Shown: one piece after another, positions 26,877 through 39,548 of the stretch
Layout: each line of letters begins with the position of its first letter
Position numbering within the stretch: the first letter of the stretch is position 1
Assembly (NCBI GenBank): GCA_001692895.1
Contig: KV748301.1
Span: 36,748-100,747 of the forward strand
Direction: 5' to 3'
From: Cenococcum geophilum 1.58
Lineage: Eukaryota > Ascomycota > Dothideomycetes > Gloniales > Gloniaceae
DNA length: 64,000 bases
Notes under the pieces: generated by a model
The model's database searches: none
What the model was told of the DNA's origin: nothing
The model's input: only the letters and a program-made list of their open reading frames with translations
Made by a program: the position numbers and the translations under genes

Positions 26877-26881
26877 CCTTA

Positions 26882-29800
26882 AAGGAAGACTCCTCTTTAG
26901 GGTTAAAAGGAATTAATATATTATATATCGATCTAGGTTAGCTAGTTAGTAGAAAAAGCTACACTATCCCTTATACTTTATTTCGCAATAGATATTAAGT
27001 TTTAACCTCTGCTTTAGCTAACTTAGAAGTAAATGCCTTTACCTTAATTAATATAAAGTACGCTATAAAACTGGCTAACTTTTTAAATATACCCCTTGAA
27101 GAACTGCCTAAACTAGTTCCTATTTACGGTTATAACGGATAGATAGGACTACCTATTATAACTATTTTGTAAATTTACCTCCGCGTTAACGGATAAAGGT
27201 AGTATAATATCCCCTTCCTTATTACGGACCTTAAAAGCTATAATATAATCTTAAAAAGAAAATAGCTAGCCTATTTAGGCATATAGCTTAATATACAAAA
27301 TAGGCAGCTTATCTAGCCCAAAACTATACCCCTAACGCCTTTCTTTATAAAAGAGATTAGTATTATAATGGAAAACCTTATACGGCCGTAGATAAACACC
27401 GTTTACTAGGCTAATGCGACGCGTAGGGACTAGGCTTTTAAGAAGGATATATAGCTTAATCCGCAATAGATCTGTATACTACGCCGCCCCTAGACTACCT
27501 ATGTTATACTACCCGTACTAAAGACTTAAGAAGTTAGTAGTAGCCTAGCTAAGTCCCTAATAGAGAACTTAGGCCCTACGCAGCTATAAAGAAAGGCTAG
27601 GGATATTAGATAATATACTAAACTAATAGACTAGAAGGACAACTTATAGAAAATGGAACGTAAGCTAAGGAAGACTATAAACCCTATACCGCAAAATACG
27701 GCCTAATAAATATCTGTAAAGAAACCTATAGACCTTCCGCTAGTTAATATCTACTATATTAGCGCTATAGGATTCTACTAAAACCTAGTTTAGCCTAATA
27801 CCGTTGCCTTTATAACTAGCTTATATAAAATTAATTAAATAATTAAAGAGAAAGAAGCCTTAGCCTAAGAGAAAGGCGAGCTTATAAATAAGGAGCTAGT
27901 AGAATAGAAACTGCCCCGTTAATACTAGAAATTTAAAGATATTTTCTCTAAAGTAGCGTTTAATATACTCCTGCCTTACTAACTATATAACTATAAAATT
28001 AAAATTAAGCCGGATAAGGTAATTACCCTTAGCTATAGCCCCCTCTAATAGTAATTTATTGCCAAATTATAGGCTATAAAGTAGTATCTTATTAATAACC
28101 TGGATAAGGGCTTTATTAAGCCTAGTTAAGCCCCTTTTAACTTACCTATTTTCTTTACTAAAAAGCTAAATAGAGGACTTTGTTTCTATATTAACTACTA
28201 TAAGCTAAATAATTTAACCCTTAAAGACCGCTACCTACTACCTTTACTTAATAAAACTTTAGCCCAAATAAGTAGAGCTAAGATCTTTACGAAGCTTAAT
28301 ATCCGCTAGGCTTTTTACCGGATTAGGATAGACCCTAAATTAGAAAACCTTACTACGTTTTGGACCCGTTACGGAATATATAAAAGTAAAGTATTACCTT
28401 TTAAACTAACTAACGGACTAGCTATATACTAACGATATATAAATAACGTACTATTTAACTACCTTAATAACTTCTATATAGCATACCTGGATAATATTAT
28501 AATCTACTTTAAAAATAAACTGGAATATAAAGAGCATATCTATAAAGTTCTATAACGGCTTTAAGAAGCTGGCCTCTAAGCTAATATTAAGAAGTTAGAA
28601 TTTAGTATTAAGCGTATAAAGTACCTAGGGTTTATTATTAGTATAAATAGGATTAAGGCAGACTTAAAAAAGATGGCTGTAATTAACTAATAGGTACCCC
28701 TAAGGACTATAAAAGGGGTGTAGTTATTTTTAGGGTTCTGTAACTTCTACTAACGCTTTATTAAAAACTATAGTAGGATTACCTAGCTACTAAGCCTACT
28801 TACCTATAAGGACCGGCCCTTTTACTTTAATACCGTATATAGGCAGGCCTTTAATAAGCTTAAGAAACGACTGGTCTCTGCTCCTTTACTTACCTACTTT
28901 AACCTAGAATAGCCCTTAATACTAAAAACTAATGCCTTAGATAGTGTTATAGCTAGCGTTTACTCCTAAAAGCAGATAAATGGAGAATAGCACCCTGTTA
29001 CTTACTATTTAAAGACTATAATAAATGCTGAGCTAAACTACCTAATTCACGATAAAGAAATGCTGGCTATTATCTTTAGCTTTTAGTACTGGCGAGCCTA
29101 ACTAGAAGGCACCCTTAAGTCTATCTAGGTAGTTTCTAATTATAAGGCCTTAGAATATTTTATGATAATAAAGGCCCTTATAGCCCAATAGGCGCGCTAG
29201 GCGAATACCCTATCTTAGTTTAACTTTCTAATTATATATAGGCTAGGCGCTACTAACTATGCAGACACTCTTATAAGGCGTAAATAGGATATAAATAACT
29301 AGACAGCCGTAAAGATCTTATTATAAACCTAAGCGCTACTATAACTAGAGTACTTTAACCCCTAAATATAGGAAGAACTAAATATAGACTCTTTAAATAC
29401 TAAGATATACCCTATTAACTCTATGGAACTGGACCTTATTAATAAACTACTGTAGGTAAACCGTACGGCCCCTTCTTTATAGGAGTACCGCGAAAAGGCA
29501 AAGAATATTTCTAGCCTATAGTCCCTTAAAAGTAGACTACTTAAGCACTATAAACGGCTAGTGGTAGTAGAGGAACAGAATTTACGGACTTAGCTTATTG
29601 CTAAAGTATATACCTAGGTCTCTACGGCCTACCCTAAAAAAAATAAGACCTATAGGATTATTAGCGACTGCTACTACTAGCCCGGAATAATTATAAATAT
29701 TAACCGCTATATATGGAACTGTAATAACTACTATAGGTCCATAATTCTACGCAATAAGACCCTAGGATTATTAAAACCCCTCTTAATACCTAACCGCCCC

Positions 29801-31030
29801 TAGTAATATGTCTCTATAGACTTTTATAAGCTACCTCTAGACCGTAACGGATATAATATAGTTATAATCCTAGTTAATTGCTTCGGTAAGCGCCTATTTT
29901 TAATTCCCTATTATAAAAATATTAATACTAAAGAGGTAGCCTAGCTGTATATCTACTACGTCTACTAAATTTACGGACTACTAGATACTATTATATCTAA
30001 CTATAAGCCGCAGTTTATATTAGCCTTTTGGAATAAATTTACCCGGATTTTAGGTATTAAGCTAAAGCTTTCTACGGTATATTACCCCTAGATAGATAGT
30101 TAAACAGAGATTATAAATTAATACTTAGACTAGAGACTCTGGCCTTTTATTAACTACTTCTAGAATAACTAGGCTAAACTATTGCCCTTAATGGACTACG
30201 CCTAAGCAACTCTACCTTACGACTTTACTAGATTTGCCCCTATTTAACTTAAAATAGGTTACCTACCCCGTATAAGCTTTAACTAGAAAAGACTAAAAGG
30301 GCCCTAGATTATACGCGAAAAACTATCTTATAAGGAAGCCTAGCAGTACGCTAAGCGCTTAGAAGAAGCCTGGAAAGTAGCCTATATAAACCTAAAAAAG
30401 GCCTAAAAGTTAATAAAATAGTAGGCGAATAAGCATAGGCGTAAGCCTAACTTTACTATAGGCGATATAGTCTAGGTTATAATAAAGAACTAAAAAATAG
30501 AATGGCCTAGCTATAAACTAGACTATAAGATAGTAGGACCGTATAAAATTCTTAATAAAGTAGGCAACTTGTATAAGGTTAAGCTCCTAGACTTAATTAA
30601 AGTTTACCCTATCTTCTTACCGGATAAGCTATAAAAAGCTATAAATAACCTACTACCTAGATAAAAGAATGAACCTCCCCTACTAATTTAAGTTAATAGC
30701 GATAATAAATAGGAAATTAAAGAAGTGCTAGCCTATAAACTTATAAAGGAAACGTTAAAGTATTATATTAGCTAGAAAGGATATAACCTAAACCCTACTT
30801 AGTACCCTATATAGAACTTTATAGGTAGTCCCTATAAGCTTTAAAAGTTTTATAGCCGTTACCCTAGTAAACCCGGACCGCTAAAGTACCTAGATAAGTG
30901 GATAGAATGTTAGTATAATAAAGACGATAAGCTATTAGAAGAATATAAGGATAAAAACGCCCTAGAAATTTCTTAATTATATAAGGTGTTAAGATATCTA
31001 GGAACTTTAACCGGCGGTTAAAGTTGTTTA
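26882..31030 (+). pseudogene. B2 pol relic, continued after A2
   Basis: Continues the B gag-pol at the base where 18912 left off. Protease is near 27000-27270, RT near 28130-28680, RNase H near 28920-29290, integrase near 29580-30180 and the chromodomain near 30740-30810. It aligns with B1 11690-15825 without large gaps. All frames carry many TAG/TAA codons. Confidence 0.9.
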
Positions 31031-31102
31031 ATTAGTTAAATTCTCTTACTAAGACTTTTAGCAACAAAGCCTAAGGGTAGGCTTTTTTAGAGGGGGGGGT
31101 AA

Positions 31103-31339
31103 TGTCACGGCACTGGTAGAACTTGGTAGAACTTGGCAAAACTTCGCACCGGCAAATTGCTATAGATTGCTGTATATTGCGATTATATAACGCGAAGATC
31201 TTATAAAATACCAAATGGCGCTACTCTTCTTCTCCTTTTCTTTCTTTAGCTTTAGATTCTCGTTTATAGACAATCCAATCGTATAGGCTTGCGCGACCCT
31301 TTTGCCGTACTTATGTCTCAATTAACTAAGTCACTAACA
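31103..31339 (+). repeat. B2 3' LTR
   Basis: 237 bp, starting TGTCACGG and ending CACTAACA, preceded by the polypurine tract AGAGGGGGGGG and followed by the CCTAG duplication. The least mutated B LTR terminus, and the one that shows the original end sequence. Confidence 0.95.
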
Positions 31340-31344
31340 CCTAG

Positions 31345-31600
31345 CGTGCAGTTGTTCCCGCAGCTGTTAAGCCCTTACCTTCCATCTCCTGTATTTAATG
31401 CAGTCTTCTCTCTCCTACGCCTTATATGTGCTTCGGTGGCAGTTTACGCATTTTGTTTGGTCTTGATTTGAGTAATGTCTTATATTGTAGGGGCCTGCAT
31501 AGTGGCCGCAGCACACCTGTACTGCGCATATGGATTAGGTGTGTCCCCATTGTGCGCAGCAATAGCATCGTTCTAGGCGGAGTCTGTGGAGGTAACTATT
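31345..31600. other. Unmutated island between B2 and C
   Basis: About 255 bp with normal CpA/TpG content, unlike everything around it. No gene, tRNA or known repeat was recognised. The small ORF at 31289-31471 runs out of the B2 LTR into it and is not credible. It is probably unique host sequence, or a repeat present in one copy and so never exposed to RIP. Confidence 0.6.
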
Positions 31601-31687
31601 AATTAAAATAACCTTAAGCTTCTACTTACCGCCTTCTATTGTAAGCAGAAGTGCCTTATAACGTACTATCCTAACCCTAAACTAAAA

Positions 31688-31860
31688 TTTAGGAAATCTA
31701 CTAAAATCCATTAGCCTAAGATTTCTACTAATGTCTACCCTACGCCTAAAGAATCTACTAAATTCTACTAACCTACGAATTCTACCGAATTCCACTAACG
31801 TAAGATTTCCACCAATATCCATTAAGGATTTAAAAATCCCACTAAACTCCACAAATAGAT
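31688..31860. repeat. Degenerate tandem repeat of about 26-31 bp
   Basis: Five to six imperfect units built on (A/G)A(A/T)TCTACTAAATTCTACTAA followed by a short spacer such as CCTAC or CGTAA. Each unit is itself two related half-units of about 11-13 bp. The same half-unit appears in the C LTR (near 35325-35370) and, in reverse complement, in the B LTRs. Confidence 0.6.
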
Positions 31861-32059
31861 ACTAAGTACTACACCGCCCTAAACTAAGCAGAAGCTTAAG
31901 CTTAGTATATAAAACTACTAAAAGAACTAATACCCTATAATAAAAAGAATACTTAAAGAACCCAAACCTAAATTTAATACTAAATTTATACCTAATACCG
32001 AACCTAAAATCGAGTAAGAAACTATATAAGAAACTGCAGATAACTAGAGCCCGCTTAAC

Positions 32060-35000
32060 GCCCTAGATATCTATATAATTAGAGCTACCCCACTAGCGCG
32101 ACTTGCTAAGAAACCTAAATATACGATCTTTACTGTTACTATAGCTAATATTAAGAAGGCCTTAGCACTAAAGAAGTATACTAACCCTGCTATAAAGGTA
32201 CTAGTAGAGTACTATAACCGCCTAGAGGTATTCTTATAAAAGGAAGCCGATAAGCTACCGGAATACCAATTATACAGCTATAAGATTATACTTAAAGAAG
32301 GAAAGCAGCCTAGATTTAGACCCCTATACGGGATGTCCTAAAACGAACTCTAAGTATTATAAAAGTATTTAGATAAGAACCTAAGTAAAGGATTTATTAG
32401 AGCAAGCTTGTTGCCTATAGCCGTACTAGTAATCTTTGTTAAGAAACCTAGTAGTGGTTTACGCTTCTATATAGACTACCAAGCTCTTAATACCATTACC
32501 ATTAAGAACCGATATCCGATCCTATTAATATAGGAGATACTAAACTAACTAAGTAAGGCTCGCTACTATACGAAGCTTAATATTATCTCTATATTTAACC
32601 GCCTTTATATAGTAAAAGGAGATAAATGGCTTACTGCATTTCGTACTCGGTATAGATTATTTAAATACTTAGTAACGCTATTTAGCTTATAAATGCTCCA
32701 AGCTTGTTTTAATATTACGTAAATAATACCCTACGTCCCTACCTAGACACCTTCTATACTGCTTATATTAACGACATCCTAATATATAATAATAACCTAA
32801 CCGAATATCGGAAATACGTTAACCTTATCCTATAAGCCCTACACGGAGCTAGTTTATAATTAGATGTAGATAAATATAAGTTTTATAAAACAGAAGTCCT
32901 ATACCTTAAACTCCTTATTTCTATAAATAGTATATAAATAGACCTAAAGAAAGTTATAGTAATTATAAACTAGTAAGAACCTAAGAATATTAAGGATATA
33001 AAAGCCTTTATAGGATTTGCTAATTTCCACTAATGGTTTATTAATAACTTCTCCGCCCTAGTTTTACCCCTTATTACTCTAACCTAAAAAGATAAAGCTT
33101 TTATCTCTAATAAGGAATATAAGAAGGCCTTTACTTATCTAAAGGTTATGTTTACTACTATACCTATACTCTAATACTTTAACCTAGAACGAATAAGTAT
33201 TATAGAAGCTAACTTATCTAATTATATTACTAGAGGCATTCTGTCTTAATATAATAAAGAAGGAGTATTACACCCTATAGCATACTTCTTAAAATAACTA
33301 AGCCCTGCTAAATGTAATTATAAGATCTACGATAAAGAATTGCTAGCTATTATTAGATACTTTAGGCAATGGCGACCCAAACTAGAAGGCGCTGGATTTT
33401 TAATTAAGGTCCTTAGCGACTATAAGAACCTATAGTACTTCACAACCATAAAACAGCTAAGTTTTTATTAGGCCCGCTAATTAGAATATCTATTACGCTT
33501 CTAATTCTTAATTATATACCGCCTAGGCGTCTAAGGTTAGAAGCTTAATGCCTTAACCTAATGCTTATAAGACGCGCTAGCCTTAAAAGAAGCGCGCTCT
33601 TACTAAAATTAGACCCTGCTTCGCCCTAAACTATTTAACCCTTCTGCCGAAGACCTCATAGTACACATCCTTAAAATAACTAATTAACTAATTAAATAGA
33701 TTATAGTCGATAAATACCCAAATAACGAGTTTATTTAAGAAACGCTTAAGCTAATTTAAGATGGTGTTAAACGCTCTAAAAAGATTTCTTTAAGTAAATG
33801 CGAAGCTTGTAGAAACCGCTTATATTACTAGAACCGTCTAGTTATCCCTAATTATAATAAGCTTAAGCTCCTTAAATACGTATATAATCTACCTATCGCC
33901 GGCCACTTAGGCCGAGGAAAAACCCTAGAACTACTCTAACGGGAGTATTACTGGCTAAACATGCATAACACGATACGAAGGTACGTCTTTAGCTACTATA
34001 CCTGCCGACGAGCTAAAGCCTTATATAAGACGTATAACGGTCTTTTAAAGCCACTACCTATTCCGGACTAAAGATAAAAGGACATCTTAATTGACATTAT
34101 TATTAACCTCCCTAAAAGTAGACGCTATATAAACATTATAGTAGTTATAGACCGACTATCTAAGATAAGATACTTAATCGCTTGTCCTAATATATTAACG
34201 CCTACCGTCGCCTAACTATTTCTAAATCACGTATAGAAACTCCATAGACTCCTTAAAACGATTATCTCCGATAAAGGTAGCCAGTTTATTTTAGCATTTT
34301 AGAAAGAACTAACTACTTAACTCTGTATTAAAGCACTATTATCTACTACGTATTACCTAGAAACGGATAGTTAAATGAAATGCGTAAATGCTATAATGGA
34401 ATAGTATATTTGGATATATATATTGTATTTATAAGATAACTAAATTAACTAGCTCATATTCGCTAAGTTTACTATAAATAATTCCGTCTCGGAAACTATA
34501 AAAGTCTCCCTATTTCTAGCTAATTACGGCTAGTACCTATAAATGGGTTTTAAACCCTTTAGTAATATTCCTTACCCTACTTATTACGCCTTATAAGTCT
34601 TAGAAGTAAATAAATTCGTAGAAAAGATAGAGGAACTATAACAGTTCCTTACTAATAAGATGATATAGGCTTAATCTATCTATAAATCCGCAGCGAATAG
34701 GAAATAAACCCTAGCACTAGCCTACTAAATTAGTAATTTCGTCTAGCTAGATATAAGAAATCTAAATACGAAACAACCTACTAAGAAACTTAATTAGAAG
34801 AATACTAGCCCTTATAAGGTTGAAAAGGTTATTTCTCCTTATACTTACCGACTAAAGCTCCCTAATACAGTTAAAATCCACCCTATATTCTATACGTTAG
34901 TCCTCCGCCCTGCTACCCCTATATTAGACGCCCTACCTAGATAGATATAGAACCCTCCCCCACTAGTTAAGGTGGATGGTAAGGATAAGTACTTTATTAA

Positions 35001-35182
35001 AAGAATTAATAATATTAAGTACGATAAACGGAAACGCCAATATATATACCTTATAAAGTAGAGAGGCTATATTAAGCCCTTATGGGAACCTATTAACTCT
35101 ATAGGACTTATATAAACTACAGAAGACTTTTATAAACTTCACCTAGAACTATTACAGCCCTATCTCGCAGAAGCTCGAGTTT
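32060..35182 (+). pseudogene. C pol relic
   Basis: Conceptual translation shows the linker before RT (KLPEYQLYSYKI), RT ([18 protein letters not shown] near 32455-32510 and KWLTAFRTRYRLFKYLV near 32625-32680), and RNase H near 33180-33480. Integrase follows, with a zinc-binding part (IAGHLGRGKTLELL and TCRRAKA near 33900-34020) and a core (VVIDRLSK near 34145 and ISDKGSQFILAF near 34265-34300). A chromodomain (YLIKQRGYIKPLWEPINS) is near 35050-35100. Stops are mostly TAG/TAA. Integrase and chromodomain are better preserved than in A or B. Confidence 0.88.
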
Positions 35183-35192
35183 AAAGGGGGGG
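35182..35192 (+). other. C polypurine tract
   Basis: TAAAGGGGGGG, three bases before the 3' LTR. Confidence 0.8.
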
Positions 35193-35195
35193 TAC

Positions 35196-35564
35196 TGTTA
35201 TGGAATACCCCTGTAACACCTTATATATATCTACCTATTTCCACCAACTTAGCAACTAGAGACCGACTACAAAATAGCAATCTAATAGCAATCTGCGGCA
35301 ATCTAACGGCAACTTACTATATTCTACTATATTCCACTAAGTTCCACTAAATCCTGCTAAGTTCTGCTAGGACCACTACTTAAATCCTATTCTACTTTGT
35401 GTATATATTAACTAAGCAACCAAGTCTATAATATATACCCTTTCTTCCCATTTTCCTACCTTCTTTCCTTATATAACGTCTTAACTTCTTACATAGTTTA
35501 TATATATAGCTTAATAATATCTACCTTACTATATATTACCGCCGCTTATACTTACTCCGTAACA
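35196..35564 (+). repeat. C 3' LTR
   Basis: 369 bp, starting TGTTATGG and ending CCGTAACA. It contains iterated TTCTACTATATTCCACTAAG-type motifs near 35320-35370. There is no partner LTR in the window, so its 3' boundary rests on the inverted termini. Confidence 0.75.
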
Positions 35565-36790
35565 GCTTCCTTATTAAAGGTAGCAGGTAGTAATTCTATT
35601 TAGCGCCTAATAGTTAATAAATAAGAGTAGTACCCCTACCGAGCTTATAGAAGGCTAAATCTATCCTCTTTAAAAATTGACTACTATATATTAATATAAT
35701 ACCGCTAGCTTATTTTCTAATAGGTTAAATAGTAGTCTAAAAGGAGGTTGCTTATCCCCTATATTTATCTTATATTTAATTAATATAGAGTTTAATAAGA
35801 TTTATACAGCCTCTTTATTAAAAATATCCTCTAAGTCTATATATTTCTATAGAATTTCTAGTTCCTTAACTGCGTATAGCCGGATATCCAAAAATAAATA
35901 CACTATATCCCTATTTTTGGTATTAAAAGTAGTATATATAGTATATACCTACCCTTCTTCTTATATATAGTTATTAAAAAAAGGTCTTTTAATGTTTAAC
36001 TATAATATGCGGCTAAGACTTCTAGTGTTAATATAAGACTAAAAGCTAATAAATGTCTAAATTAACTTATTAAAGCTATAGGTATCCTAAAATAAGGTTA
36101 TACCCCTTAATTTCTACGACGCAAAAGTGTATGTCCTATATATCCTATAGACTATTACGGTCCTAGCTAGCTATAGAAAAAGTCTATTCTGTATAGTATA
36201 GAATCCGGTAGCCTCTAATACTTTAAATAGTATATACCTATAATTCGCTAAAGTCTAAATTTAATTCTTTTACTAGTAATTAAGAAATAAACCCTATAGT
36301 TACGCCGCTATCTATAAAGTAGTCTTATATTACTTATTTATCATTAACTTAAATAGAGATAGGAATAACTATACGGCAGCTTAACCCCTCTTTCTACTAC
36401 TAGCCTAGTATAAAGGGGTTCAGATCTATTAGGCTCTCTCTTTTTCCGGCTAAGCTAACTCTTACTTCCTTTCTAGGCAGTAATATTTTTTATAGCAGTT
36501 AAAATAGATTAGTAGTTTTCCCTAATTATATAGATCGGGCTTCTAACTATTATTATTCTAGGATTAACTAGCGTTTCTTTAAGGCTACGGGGCCTTCTTA
36601 TATTATTCCTCTATAGAGTAGTTAAGTTGGAATCTACCCCTATTATTAAAACTAGGTCTAGTCCTATATTCCTCCTTATTAGCGTCTTATTCCTTTTACT
36701 TCCCTAAATAGTCTCTTTTAGTATTTTTAATCTAAGTAGCTTTAGAGATAAGCTTTTTTTAAAAGGTAGGAATTTCGCCCCTCTCCTATA
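35565..36790 (-). mobile_element. E: minus-strand Ty3/gypsy fragment (protease to RT start)
   Basis: The minus strand reads as the end of gag and an aspartic protease (FIDSGVTIGFISQLLVKEL near 36290-36340), then the ILGYL flap region, and then the linker that precedes RT (DKQPPFRLLFNL near 35730-35760). It stops at the end of the C LTR, so the RT and the rest are missing. It is heavily mutated. Its upstream end meets A3 near 36,790 without a visible boundary motif. Confidence 0.7.
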
Positions 36791-38763
36791 TAAAGCATAT
36801 ATAGAAGAAATTTATATAAAAGAAGTGTTTATAAGATAAAGAGTACTAAATAAGATTATATTAGATAGAGATCTAAATTTTATAGGGGTTCGTGTAGTAA
36901 TATTAATAGTATATTATCTATAGATAGATAGATAAATGGAAAGATTAAATTAGATACTAAAATAGTATCTAAGGCACTATATCAATTATGTATAGAATAA
37001 TTAAGTATCGTTATTACTAGTTATATAATTTATATATAATATAACACTATAGAAAGGAATAGAAACGTCACTATTTAAGGCGAATTATAGATATAAGCTA
37101 AGGATATTATTATCGCTATAATAAGTAAGGAAGATAGGTAGTATAGCTAAAGAAAGAATAAAGACACTAATAAATCTTTATATAGACCTTATTAAATAGT
37201 ATAAAAAAGTATTATAATACTAAGAGATTTAAGGGACTAGATTTTAAGGAGGGAGATAAAGTATAGCTACTATATAAAATTTTTAAGAGTTAACAACTAA
37301 ACAAGAAATTAAACTCTATTAGGCTAGAACTTTTTAAAATTATATAAAAGATTTTACTAGTTATATTTAAGTTAAACCTATTAGCTAAAATTAAGATCTA
37401 CCCTATATAGTATATCGCGATACTAGAGCTAGTATATAGGAATATTAAGCTACTAGTTTATAAAGCAGATACGTATAAAGGATAAGAAGAAGATAAATAG
37501 NAAGTTTTAAAGATTATTAGTTATAAGNATATTAATAATAAAATATAGTATAAGGTTAAGTAGATAGACTATAATAAAACTACTTAAGAGCTTCTATAGA
37601 ACCTAAAAAAACGCTATAAGAAAGGCAGAGGAGTATTTAAAGGAATTAAGTTAGATAATATTAATAAAGAAGGATTGTTAAAGAATAAGTTACCTAAGGG
37701 GGACCTAAGAGGAGCAGCTACTAAGCTACTTAGAGTTATTTCCCTCTTTATTAGATTAGAACCCTTTTTAGCCTCTTCCTATTTAAGCTTAAGGAGACCT
37801 TATTTAATAAGGCGCTACTTCTTTAAATAGATCTTTTTGCGAGCCTTTTTAAGATAGGTTAGCTAAGTAGACGTAGATATCTAGGCTTAAAGAGCCCTCT
37901 ACTTAGCAATATAAGAATTTTTAAACTTTTTAAGAGCTAGGGCAAGTTTACCCTTAAGGCATTTAGCCTCTAATTAAATATAAGACCCTATAATAATTAG
38001 ATAAGGTATTAGATACTTATAAAGAAAAATAGGATACGTATATTTAGCGTTAAAGATAGATTATATATTTATTTGCATATACTTAACGTATAAGAAAAAT
38101 TAGTAATTAAAAGGCAACGTAATTGCGATATATATTAACTTCTTCTCTATATAACAGGAATAGAATAGTATAATTTTACCTAATAAGAGGATAAATATAA
38201 TAAGCTGGTTATAATAATTAGACACTAAGAATTTAATAGGAGGTATTAGGAATAATAAAGGTTATTAAATTAAAGATAGGAATACTATAGCTCTAATAAA
38301 TGACTTAGAGATAGTAGGTATCTTTAAGAATAAAGATAAAAAGAAGGGGGATAGTGTTACGGTCCTTATATTAGCAGTAGTATAACTACTAAGAAGAGAT
38401 ATAAATAGGTTAGTTAAGATAGTATAGGAGACGCTAGAACTAATCAAGCTATAAAAAAGGGGCAGCTAAGTTACGTGGCTAGTTATATTATAAGTTTAGA
38501 ATATAAAAACGTAAGGGACGTACTAACGTACTAATGTACTAATATTCTAAATATATTTCTTAGGCGCAGTATTATATATTTAAAGAACTACAGTCCCTAC
38601 CTAAATAGTTCTCTTCTTTATAGTAAATCTTAAAATATAATTAGAGTTAATCTATTAGGCAACCTACCCTACTAGTTATATTTATATTATTAACTTTTTA
38701 TTTGCCTATATACCTAGCCTATTAATAAGTCTACTATAGTATTTCCTATAAGGCTTTATTATA
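36791..38763 (+). mobile_element. A3: 5'-truncated family A copy
   Basis: Begins inside the integrase of family A (matching A2 near 24795) and runs through the chromodomain and extension to a complete 3' LTR. It lacks about 27 bp of integrase near 36815 relative to A2 and carries more transitions and small deletions, so it is older. N bases are at 37501 and 37528. Confidence 0.85.
38355..38763 (+). repeat. A3 3' LTR
   Basis: About 409 bp, TGTTACGG to TTATTATA, aligned to the A1 and A2 LTRs but more diverged. Confidence 0.8.
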
Positions 38764-39132
38764 ATAATAGTAGATTTAACTACAGTATATATAGTTATCT
38801 TGTAAATAATATGAGCTAGTATAGAGGTTTAGTATTTTAGAAGAAACTTAAAAGGTTAGATTTTAGAGTCTTAGCGCCTAGTTACCTTAAATCCCTTTTA
38901 GCTGTAATCTTTTATATTATTAAATTTTAGGTTATATATTATAGAGGTATATAGCGGAAACAGTTATAAGACTATAAAGTTCCTCTAGAATATAGCCTTT
39001 TTAGTAGGTTATATAGTCAACTATATAGTATTATAAGACTTAGCTTATTTAATTTATATAACTCGGACTTATAACCTGTTAAAATATAATACTTGATTTA
39101 ATTTATCTATCTAGGGAAGGCTAGTGGCTATA
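38764..39132. other. RIP-mutated tail before the gene island
   Basis: AT-rich, CpA-poor sequence without a recognisable element. The composition changes sharply near 39,130 to normal gene-island sequence. A short GGCTGG/CCAGCC inverted pair (39151-39166) marks the junction; nothing more can be said. Confidence 0.5.
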
Positions 39133-39548
39133 TAATACAATGTTAAGGAGGCTGGTCTTGCCAGCCTTCCTACACCACCAGAAGGTCGATTCTCAACAGG
39201 GTATAACTACTCCCGATCGATGACTATTTCCATTTATTTAAAGCCTTGTCGATAGGTTTGAGGTCTATTCAGCAGCATAGTACAGGAAATGGCTCTCATC
39301 ATAATATAACGGACGGCGGTGCAGTATTTCTTACTGTTAAACGTTCTTTATGCCTCATTAAAATATAAGCGGAGATGTGTGGGGAATCAACCTGGGTCGT
39401 GGGCAGGCGGGATGTGGAGATAAGCGGACTTTCGGGCTCGCTAAGATAAAGCCGCCAAGCGGCATTTCAATGTCAACGAGTGATCACTGTCAACTGCCAT
39501 TCAATCTTCATCCAACACCGCCCCTTTCTATGTAGGTCAGTTGCGACG

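Larger units (their letters stand above)
17370..31339 (+). mobile_element. B2: RIP-degraded family B chromovirus, split by A2
   Basis: LTRs of 237 bp at both ends and a perfect 5-bp target-site duplication CCTAG (17365-17369 and 31340-31344). Removing the nested A2 (7,959 bp) and one 5-bp duplication leaves exactly 6,006 bp, the length of B1. It decayed by transitions and is inactive. Confidence 0.96.
31861..35564 (+). mobile_element. C: 5'-truncated Ty3/gypsy chromovirus
   Basis: Part of a third chromovirus family: the stretch before RT, RT, RNase H, integrase, chromodomain, polypurine tract and 3' LTR. No 5' LTR or gag was found to the left, so it is truncated or deleted at the 5' end; the start given is approximate. 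The 3' flank is GCTTC. It abuts the inward-cut end of element E, which it probably interrupted. Confidence 0.85.

Noticed and set aside
31289-31471. 60-codon plus ORF
   Set aside because: It starts in the B2 LTR and runs into the island; no conserved features.
31688-31860. Possible CRISPR-like array
   Set aside because: The units are degenerate, contiguous and without unique spacers, and the genome is eukaryotic.
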